DNA of 13,378 nucleotides from DASQWC01 sp035640475. GTDB lineage: Bacteria; Actinomycetota; JAICYB01. Below are positions 1-6,051 of the stretch, in pieces; position 1 is the stretch's first letter; each line of letters opens with the position of its first letter. The stretch covers positions 1-13,378 of the forward strand of contig DASQWC010000148.1 in assembly GCA_035640475.1 (NCBI GenBank). Direction: 5' to 3'. A program made the translations under genes and the position numbers. Under the pieces are notes generated by a model. That model had not been told where the DNA came from, ran no database searches, and saw only the letters and a list, made by a program, of their open reading frames with translations.

Positions 1-663
1 ACGATCGAGCGCGTCGCCTACCGGCCTCTTCGCAACGCGCCGCGGCTCGCACCGCTGATCACCGCCATCGGGATGTCGTTCATCCTCCAGGACGTCGGGC
101 TCAACCGGCTTGGTTCGGCGCCGGTCTCCCTCCCCAACATCCTCCCAACCGGAGTCGTGTTCGAGATCGGCGGGAACAAGTACCGCTGGTCGAGCCTGAT
201 CGTTGCGCTCTCGACGATTCCGGTGCTGATCCTGCTCGTCTGGCTCGTACAGCGCACTCGCCAGGGGAAGGCGATGCGCGCGACCGCGCAGGACCAGGAG
301 GCTGCGGCGATGATGGGCATCAACGTCAACCGCACGATCTCGTTCACGTTTTTGATCGCGGGCGCGCTGGCGGGCGTTGCGGGCCTGCTTTACGCCCTCT
401 ACTCGACGAACATCCAGTACGACCAAGGCTTCACGCTCGGACTCATCGCCTTCACCGCGGCCGTGCTCGGCGGAATTGGCAATCTTCCGGGAGCGGTTTT
501 GGGGGCGATCCTGATCGGCCTGATCCAGCAGTTCAATGAGGGGCTGACCTGGCACGCGCCGGGTTCGGACTGGACACAGTCGCTCGTGTTCGCAATTCTC
601 ATCCTGATTCTCGTGTTCCGCCCCGAGGGCCTGCTCGGCGAGCGAACTCCGGAGGGCGGGTAG
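1..663 (+). CDS. livH: Branched-chain amino acid ABC transporter permease LivH, 3' part
   Basis: This is one of the two inner-membrane permeases of a LIV/HAAT-type importer, which with LivM forms the channel for branched-chain amino acids or related substrates. The frame is open from base 1, so the true start lies upstream and about 220 C-terminal residues are visible. Near the left edge the peptide ERVAYRPLR is followed by APLITAIGMSFILQD, a typical LivH stretch. A cytoplasmic loop (VQRTRQGKAMRATAQD, about residues 83-98) precedes AAAMMGINVNR, the EAA-like segment that contacts the ATPases. Several hydrophobic helices and the family-typical ending RPEGLLG follow. The TAG stop is 75 bp before livM and in the same frame. 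It is the first visible gene of the operon livH-livM-livG-livF. The substrate cannot be fixed from sequence alone; urea or other amide transporters of this family are possible but less likely. Confidence 0.93.
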   Translation, partial: TIERVAYRPLRNAPRLAPLITAIGMSFILQDVGLNRLGSAPVSLPNILPTGVVFEIGGNKYRWSSLIVALSTIPVLILLVWLVQRTRQGKAMRATAQDQEAAAMMGINVNRTISFTFLIAGALAGVAGLLYALYSTNIQYDQGFTLGLIAFTAAVLGGIGNLPGAVLGAILIGLIQQFNEGLTWHAPGSDWTQSLVFAILILILVFRPEGLLGERTPEGG

Positions 664-738
664 ACGGCGGAGTATCGGCAGCCTTGGTACCACCGCTTCG
701 GCGGTGCTCTCGGCGAGGGTCGCCGGCGCTGGCACGCG

Positions 739-2028
739 ATGGACGACCGCCAGCGCTTCCAGACAGGCGTCGTGCTGCGGGCGATTCTCGTCGGCGTTCT
801 CATCTGGGTGGCCTGGCCGCTCGCCCTCCTCGTTGCAATCCTCTTCGGAGTCCAGTACGGCATGCCGTACGTGCCGGACAACTTCTCGTGGGCAACGCGC
901 TTCGTGATTCCGACGATCATCCTCGTCGTCGCAGTCACATATCCGTTCTACAACGAGAGCCTGCCGACGATGCATCTCTTCGGCGATTTTCCCAGCATGG
1001 AGACCGCCGTGATCATGGGCGTCTACGCGATCATGGCGATCGGTCTCAACATCGTGGTGGGCTATGCCGGCCTGCTCGACCTCGGCTACGTCGCGTTCTA
1101 TGCAATGGGCGCCTATACGTGCGCGTGGTTCGCGTCGGTGCAGTTCTCGAATCGCAAGCTCCACTTCGGAGCCATCGGGGTGCCAGGGACGACGCCGGGA
1201 ATCCATATCTCGATCTGGCTGCTTTTGATCGTCGCCGCCATCTTCACGGCGATCATCGGCGTCGTCATCGGCTTGCCGACCCTTCGTCTACGCGGTGACT
1301 ACCTGGCGATCGTCACGCTAGGCTTCGGCGAGATCCTGCCGCAGGTCGCGCGCAACGGCGACAATCTCGGCGGCTTCAACCTCACGAACGGACCGAACGG
1401 GATCACACCTATCGACTCGCCCGGGTTTGGAAACGTTAATTACCTGACCGGCTCCGGATCGTTCTTCACGAGCGGGCGGCTCTTTTTCTGGACGGTGCTC
1501 CTTCTCGTGGCGATCACAGTGTTCTCGAGTCTCCGTCTACGTGACTCGCGCCTGGGCCGCGCCTGGATCGCAATTCGTGAGGACGAGACCGCCGCAGCGG
1601 CGATGGGCGTTCCGCTGATGCGGACCAAGACGTGGGCGTACGCGACAGGCGCGTTTTTCGGTGGCGTTGCAGGTGCGTATTTCGCCAGCTTCAAGAGCTC
1701 GACGTTCCCCAACGACTTCAACTTCAACATCTCGGCATTCATCCTGTCGATGGTCATCCTGGGCGGGATGGGCAACGTCTGGGGCGTGATCTTCGGCGCG
1801 GCGTTCCTCGCCTACCTCAACCAGGAAGGTCTCGCGAACATCGGGCATTCCCTGAACGAGACGTTCGGCACCCACCTGGACGTTCCGCTCTACCAGTTCG
1901 GGATCTACGGCGCGATCATCGTGATTGTCATGCTGATTCGACCGGAAGGTCTGATTCCGAGCGCGAGACGCAAAGCCGAATTCCGCGAGGGTGTGCACGA
2001 CACGCCGCTGTATGACACTCAGGCATGA
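739..2028 (+). CDS. livM: Branched-chain amino acid ABC transporter permease LivM
   Basis: This is the second permease of the LIV/HAAT importer, 429 aa and predicted to be polytopic. Two N-terminal hydrophobic helices (about residues 10-40 and 54-70) precede the conserved core, which begins near MGVYAIMAIGLNIVVGYAGL. The core carries the family motifs LPTLRLRGDYLAIVTLGFGEI and NLTNGPNGI in the middle, the ATPase-contacting EAA-like loop EDETAAAAMGVP from about residue 281, and the C-terminal IRPEGLIPS. The ATG at 739 is the first start codon in the frame after the livH stop; no ATG, GTG or TTG lies in between. No strong Shine-Dalgarno sequence is visible, only a purine patch about 20 nt upstream, so coupling to livH translation is plausible. 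The stop overlaps livG by ATGA. The N-terminal extension before the core is common in actinobacterial LivM proteins. Confidence 0.95.
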   Translation: MDDRQRFQTGVVLRAILVGVLIWVAWPLALLVAILFGVQYGMPYVPDNFSWATRFVIPTIILVVAVTYPFYNESLPTMHLFGDFPSMETAVIMGVYAIMAIGLNIVVGYAGLLDLGYVAFYAMGAYTCAWFASVQFSNRKLHFGAIGVPGTTPGIHISIWLLLIVAAIFTAIIGVVIGLPTLRLRGDYLAIVTLGFGEILPQVARNGDNLGGFNLTNGPNGITPIDSPGFGNVNYLTGSGSFFTSGRLFFWTVLLLVAITVFSSLRLRDSRLGRAWIAIREDETAAAAMGVPLMRTKTWAYATGAFFGGVAGAYFASFKSSTFPNDFNFNISAFILSMVILGGMGNVWGVIFGAAFLAYLNQEGLANIGHSLNETFGTHLDVPLYQFGIYGAIIVIVMLIRPEGLIPSARRKAEFREGVHDTPLYDTQA

Positions 2029-2825
2029 GTGAGGCTGCGGGCAACGGCGACATCCTCGTTGCGGACAACGTTCGCAAGGAGTTCGGCGGACTGGTCGCCA
2101 CGAACGACGTCGACTTCATAATTCCTCGCGGGTCGGTGGTGAGCCTGATCGGGCCGAACGGCGCCGGCAAGACGACGTTCTTCAACATGCTGACCGGCGT
2201 CTACAAACCGACCGCCGGGCGGATCATCTTCAACGGTGAAGACGTCACAGGCAGGCCGCCGCATGCGATCACCGAACGCGGCATCGGCCGTACGTTTCAG
2301 AACATCCGCCTCTTCCAAAACATGACCGCACTCGAGAACGTGCTCGTCGGCATGCACTCGCGGCTCAAGGGGGGCATCCTGAGCTCGATCGTCCGCACGC
2401 CGCGCATTCGGCGCGAAGAGCAGGAGGCGCGCGACCGGGGCCGGGAGTTGCTCCAGTTCTGCGGGCTTCGCAACAAGGACCACGAGATCTCCCGCAATCT
2501 CTCGTACGGCGACCAGCGGCGGCTCGAGGTGGCGCGCGCGCTCGCGACGCAGCCGAAGCTGCTGCTCCTCGACGAGCCGACGGCCGGCATGAATCCGCAG
2601 GAGACGGCCGACTTCACGAGCTTCGTCGACCAGCTTCGAAACGAGCAGGGGCTGACCGTCCTGCTGATCGAGCACGACATGCGAGTCGTGATGAATATCT
2701 CCGACCGCGTCACGGTTCTTGACTACGGGGAGAAGATCGCCGAGGGCACGCCGCAGGAGGTCCAGCGGGACAGCCGCGTGATCGAGGCGTACCTCGGCAA
2801 GCAGGCGCTGGAGCAGAGCTCATGA
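2025..2825 (+). CDS. livG: Branched-chain amino acid ABC transporter ATP-binding protein LivG
   Basis: This is one of the two cytoplasmic ATPases driving the importer, 266 aa, the usual length for LivG. All ABC motifs are present: Walker A GPNGAGKTT (43-51, Lys49), the Q-loop region TFQNIRLFQNMT typical of LivG, signature LSYGD (159-163), Walker B LLLLDEPTAG with Asp183 and Glu184, and the switch histidine in IEHDM (His217). The long insert between Walker A and the signature, including MHSRLKGG, and the ending EAYLG are characteristic of LivG rather than LivF. The start overlaps the livM stop as ATGA and the stop overlaps the livF start in the same way, so translation is very probably coupled through livM-livG-livF. 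It should pair with LivF as a heterodimer on the LivH/LivM channel. Confidence 0.96.
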   Translation: MSEAAGNGDILVADNVRKEFGGLVATNDVDFIIPRGSVVSLIGPNGAGKTTFFNMLTGVYKPTAGRIIFNGEDVTGRPPHAITERGIGRTFQNIRLFQNMTALENVLVGMHSRLKGGILSSIVRTPRIRREEQEARDRGRELLQFCGLRNKDHEISRNLSYGDQRRLEVARALATQPKLLLLDEPTAGMNPQETADFTSFVDQLRNEQGLTVLLIEHDMRVVMNISDRVTVLDYGEKIAEGTPQEVQRDSRVIEAYLGKQALEQSS

Positions 2826-3562
2826 GCACGCCGGCCGAAAACATCCTCGAGCTCGAGGACGTGCACACGTTCTACGGCTCGATCGAAGCGCTGAAGGGCA
2901 TCTCGATCAACGTCCGACAGGGCGAGATCGTGACGCTGATCGGCGCCAACGGGGCCGGAAAGTCCACGACCCTCCGGTCGATCAACGGCCTCAACAGCCC
3001 GCGCCGCGGTCGGATTCGCTTCCAGGGTCGCGACATCACGCACGCCTCCGCGCACGACATCGTCGAGCGCGGCGTCTCGCAGTCACCGGAGGGGCGCCGC
3101 CTCTTCCCGCGCATGACCGTGTTCGAGAACCTCGAGATGGGTACGTTCCAGCGAAGCGATCGCGGCGACCGGAGAGCGGTTCGCCAGGACCTCGATCGCG
3201 TTTACGAGCTCTTTCCCCGGCTCTCCGAGCGCACGAACCAGAAGGCGGGCACCCTCTCCGGCGGCGAGCAGCAGATGGTCGCGATCGGACGGGCGCTCAT
3301 GGCCCGGCCGAAGCTGCTGCTCCTGGACGAGCCGTCGATGGGCCTCGCGCCCATCTTCGTCGAGCGCATCTTCGAGATCATCCGCGAGATCAATGCACAG
3401 GGAACGCCGATCCTCCTCGTCGAGCAGAACGCGCTGATGGCACTCGACGTCGCGAACCGCGGCTATGTAATGGAGACCGGCAAGATCGCGCTCGCCGACG
3501 ACGCCAAGAAGCTGCGGGAGAACGAAGACGTCCGCAAGACTTATCTCGGCGCTACGGAGTAA
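2822..3562 (+). CDS. livF: Branched-chain amino acid ABC transporter ATP-binding protein LivF
   Basis: This is the second ATPase of the importer, 246 aa. Motifs: Walker A GANGAGKST (41-49, Lys47), QSPEGRRLFPRMTVFENLEMG (the LivF Q-loop region), signature LSGGE (145-149), and Walker B LLLLDEPSMGLAP with Asp169 and Glu170. The switch position reads VEQN, so glutamine (Gln202) stands where most ABC ATPases have histidine. This substitution is normal for LivF and is not damage. The ATG overlaps the livG stop as ATGA, and a GGAG lies 8 nt upstream. It is the last gene of the operon. Its stop is only 12 bp from the stop of the convergent gene on the other strand. Confidence 0.96.
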   Translation: MSTPAENILELEDVHTFYGSIEALKGISINVRQGEIVTLIGANGAGKSTTLRSINGLNSPRRGRIRFQGRDITHASAHDIVERGVSQSPEGRRLFPRMTVFENLEMGTFQRSDRGDRRAVRQDLDRVYELFPRLSERTNQKAGTLSGGEQQMVAIGRALMARPKLLLLDEPSMGLAPIFVERIFEIIREINAQGTPILLVEQNALMALDVANRGYVMETGKIALADDAKKLRENEDVRKTYLGATE

Positions 3563-3570
3563 TTCGATCC

Positions 3571-3605
3571 GCAGCTAGCTGCCGGCCTCTGTTGAGGTGG
3601 CCGGC
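3571..3605. terminator. Palindrome plus GC-rich hairpin between convergent genes, possible bidirectional terminator
   Basis: A perfect 12-bp palindrome GCAGCTAGCTGC (3571-3582) spans the stop of the minus-strand gene. It is followed at once by a 7-bp stem GCCGGCC (3581-3587) / GGCCGGC (3599-3605) with an 11-nt loop. No T tract follows on either strand, so this is not a classical intrinsic terminator. U-less hairpins are proposed to act in GC-rich actinobacteria. The position, just past livF and over the 3' end of the opposing gene, suits a two-way terminator, but function is inferred from position only. Confidence 0.35.
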
Positions 3606-5101
3606 GTCACTCGGAGGGGGAAGTACGGCGGCGAGAGGAGGAAGCCGACGCGTGGCGGACGGTCGGCCCAGCCGCGCACCATCGTCAGTGCTGCGCCGAT
3701 GCCATGGGTCGGGACGAAGCCGAGCTGCCGTGCCGCGGTGTGGTCCCTGCAACCCGCGATGAGGATGTGTCCAAGCTGGCCGATCGCGGGGCCGCAACCG
3801 TCCCAGTCGACGAACGGCAGTAGCGGATGGCACGAACGGCCGCTCCGATACGCCTCGAGCGCGCGGGAATCCGCGATCGCGCTGCGTTCGGACTCGGCGA
3901 GCGCCGTTTCGTCCGGGCCGGCTGTGCGCGTCGCAGCGAAGAAAGCGCGGTACGGCTGCTGCGTCGGATGTGTGAAGTGACGCTGGAAGCGGTGCAGCAG
4001 GATCGCGGTCCCTCCGTCCACGACGGGAAAGGAATCACGCCACAAGCGCAGCGCGAGCCCGAGCCCGAGGTACGTGCCGAGGAGCGGGTTCGGGCGCTCG
4101 CGCGGAAGGTACGGCGTCGTGCGCGGAACGCCGACGCACACGGCGTCGAGCCCGCGGTCGAGCGTGATGCCTCGCAGCTCGATTCCGCGCAGCAATGCCT
4201 CGGTGTGCGCGACGGAGGGCGGGCCGGCGAAAGCCGCCGCGACGGAGCGCTCGAGCGGGAGCGACCGCAGCACGTAGACCCGTAGCGCACCCGGAAGCAT
4301 GCGGAAGAGATGGCGAAAGGGTGAGCGCACGACGCGCTCGAGCGCCTGTGCCTCATAGGGATAGTCGCCGAGCGTTCGGCCGAGGCGCGGGTGGTTCAGG
4401 ACGAGCGAAACGCCGGTCACCGGCACCCGTCGCGAGATCGCATGCTCGAGCTCGACGCCAAGGCGCCATCCCTGTGAAGCGGACGTCTCGAGGAGGGAGT
4501 ACGCGCCCGCCGCGCGCAACACCTCCCTGCCGGCGGCCGCGACGAGCGCGCCGGGACCGCCGTGAAGCACGGTCTCCGCGGCCGTCACGACGACGACGAG
4601 GTCGGCGCGGACGAGGGCGGGGTGCACCCGCAACGGAACCGAGCCCGCTGTTCCGACCTCGACGAGGTCGTCCCGCTCGACGTCGTGCACCTCGACGTGG
4701 CCGTGGAAGCGGCGGGCGAACTCAGGCGAAACGAGCGTCTCCAGCTGCTGGTGACCCGCTCGGCGCGCGAGGCCGCCGGCGACGAGCAACGTCTGGTAGC
4801 CGGTCGGGATGCCGAGCCGCTCGAGTTCCGCGACGGCGGCGGCGATTGCGGCCTGCCGCGGATCGCGCTCCGTCCCCGGCAGCGGCAGCTGCGGCGGCTC
4901 GACGACGATCGTCGCGCGCGCACCACGGGTGACGAGAGCCTCGAGCGGCTCTCCCGCCAGCGGGAAGCGCAGCGCGTCGCGGACGGCCGCGCCGACGTCC
5001 GCGACCGCGTCTGCAGGTCGCGGCGGCCGGAGGACGAGGGCGTCATCGTCGGCGGTGACGACCACCACGCGCGACCCCGAAAGCATGGGAACACGCGTCA
5101 C
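3575..5101 (-). CDS. LarA-fold (lactate racemase / DUF2088) protein with degenerate active site
   Basis: The 508-aa protein aligns by eye along its length with nickel-dependent lactate racemase LarA (about 424 aa). The match covers a core about residues 52-190 (for example RDALRFPL..EPLEALV, then GYQTLLVAGG, then ADLVVVVTAAET) and the C-terminal domain around DAVCVGVP (319-326) and DGGTAILL (362-369). Recalling the Lactobacillus plantarum LarA sequence, the catalytic SDHTRP motif is EPPQLP here (68-73), ATGFHRP is AGGLARR, and the segment with the pincer-binding lysine (GGRKSVLPG) is GALVAAAG. The Arg75, His108, His174 and Lys184 equivalents therefore seem lost, and racemase activity with the pincer cofactor is unlikely. 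I chose the GTG at 5101 because it overlaps the upstream stop as GTGA. ATG at 5086 and TTG at 5155 are alternatives. No signal peptide or membrane segment is evident. The true function is unknown. Confidence 0.8.
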   Translation of the reverse strand: MTRVPMLSGSRVVVVTADDDALVLRPPRPADAVADVGAAVRDALRFPLAGEPLEALVTRGARATIVVEPPQLPLPGTERDPRQAAIAAAVAELERLGIPTGYQTLLVAGGLARRAGHQQLETLVSPEFARRFHGHVEVHDVERDDLVEVGTAGSVPLRVHPALVRADLVVVVTAAETVLHGGPGALVAAAGREVLRAAGAYSLLETSASQGWRLGVELEHAISRRVPVTGVSLVLNHPRLGRTLGDYPYEAQALERVVRSPFRHLFRMLPGALRVYVLRSLPLERSVAAAFAGPPSVAHTEALLRGIELRGITLDRGLDAVCVGVPRTTPYLPRERPNPLLGTYLGLGLALRLWRDSFPVVDGGTAILLHRFQRHFTHPTQQPYRAFFAATRTAGPDETALAESERSAIADSRALEAYRSGRSCHPLLPFVDWDGCGPAIGQLGHILIAGCRDHTAARQLGFVPTHGIGAALTMVRGWADRPPRVGFLLSPPYFPLRVTPATSTEAGS

Positions 5102-6024
5102 GGCACGTGGCGGTACAGGCGCAGGAAGGTCGGACGGAAGCCGCGACGCGGCCAAAAGCGCGACGAAAGGAGATTCACCTCACGCCAGTCCGTCGTCATC
5201 GAGCGGTAGCCGGCCTCGTGTGCCCACGCGAGAACGTGCGCTGTCAGCGCGAGACCGACACCGCTGCCGCGCACATCGGACACCGTCGCCGCGTGCGCGA
5301 GATCGATGTTCTGCTCGGGGATCCTCAGGTCGCCCGCGGGCCGGCGGTACAGCAGGGCATGGCCGACGACACGGCCGGCTCGTTCAGCAATGAAGTGAAC
5401 GAAGTTGGAGTCGTTCCACGTGTCGAGCCAGCCCTGACGCACCTCGGCTTCGCTCGGTACCTGCACACCGGAGAAGCTGGGCGCCCTGACCTGGTGCTCC
5501 CACAGGAGGCGGTCGAACGCCACAGCCTGTGCGAGGTCGTCCGGAGCTCCCAGTCGGATCTCGACGCCGGCGTCGACCGGCGGCTCGGCCGAGGTCTCGC
5601 GAACGGCGAGCCTGAGCTGCAAGCCGAAAGCCAATCGGAACCAGACGTCGATCAGCGCCTTGTCCGACGCCGGCACATAGACCACGTGGCGCGCGTAACC
5701 GGCGTCGACCCACGTCTGCGCCAGCTCTGCGTACAGATCGCGGAGCGTTTCGACACCAGCGGCTGCGTGGCCGGCGAGATCGACGACCGCGCGGCCGTCG
5801 TCCGCAAGTCTGCCGATGAGGTAGGCCGTCACCACGCCGTCGTGCACTCCGACGGCGCCCTCGGCATGGGGCGCGCCGAGCTCCCGCTCGATCTGAGCGC
5901 GAAAGTCGACAGCCGTCGCGATCAGCGGCTCGGCTGCACGATGGCGGTCCTGCCGAGCGGCGAGCAGCCGTGCCGCGTCATCGAGGTGGTCGTCGGAAAA
6001 TGGACGAATCTCGAGCCCGGACAT
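5098..6024 (-). CDS. GNAT-family N-acetyltransferase, tandem two-domain
   Basis: The 308-aa protein has two GNAT-like halves and should transfer an acetyl group from acetyl-CoA to an unknown amine. The N-terminal half (about 1-145, starting LEIRPFSDDHLDDAARLLAA) is GNAT-like but lacks a clear acetyl-CoA loop. The C-terminal half (about 153-308) restarts with VEIRLGAPDD. It carries motif A, ATVSDVRGSGVGLAL, with the pyrophosphate-binding RGSGVG at 252-257, and the motif B-like VNLLSSRFWPRRGF (283-296). This layout is typical of actinobacterial double-GNAT proteins, where usually only one half is catalytic. The ATG at 6024 is 27 bp from the divergent polA start. The stop overlaps the GTG of the LarA-fold gene as GTGA, so the two are probably translated together. 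The substrate cannot be read from sequence. Confidence 0.9.
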   Translation of the reverse strand: MSGLEIRPFSDDHLDDAARLLAARQDRHRAAEPLIATAVDFRAQIERELGAPHAEGAVGVHDGVVTAYLIGRLADDGRAVVDLAGHAAAGVETLRDLYAELAQTWVDAGYARHVVYVPASDKALIDVWFRLAFGLQLRLAVRETSAEPPVDAGVEIRLGAPDDLAQAVAFDRLLWEHQVRAPSFSGVQVPSEAEVRQGWLDTWNDSNFVHFIAERAGRVVGHALLYRRPAGDLRIPEQNIDLAHAATVSDVRGSGVGLALTAHVLAWAHEAGYRSMTTDWREVNLLSSRFWPRRGFRPTFLRLYRHVP

Positions 6025-6033
6025 CGACGCCGG

Positions 6034-6043
6034 AAGATAGCTT
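6034..6043. promoter_or_regulatory. Candidate overlapping divergent -10 elements for the GNAT gene and polA
   Basis: The 27-bp gap between the divergent starts holds TAGCTT on the + strand (6038-6043), 8 nt before the polA ATG. It also holds TATCTT on the - strand (6039 down to 6034), 9 nt before the GNAT ATG. Both fit TANNNT and share the two bases 6038-6039. Neither has a convincing -35 element and neither gene has a clear Shine-Dalgarno sequence, so both transcripts would be leaderless or nearly so. The motif is short, so this rests mostly on position. Confidence 0.3.
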
Positions 6044-6051
6044 TGAAGTGA

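Noticed and set aside
3422..3430. Missing switch histidine in LivF as a sign of inactivity
   Set aside because: Glutamine at this place (VEQN) is the usual state in LivF proteins.
4195..5393. Several plus-strand open frames opposite the LarA-fold gene
   Set aside because: Their products are strongly Arg/Pro/Ser-biased low-complexity sequences. The minus strand carries the LarA-like similarity and the GTGA coupling.
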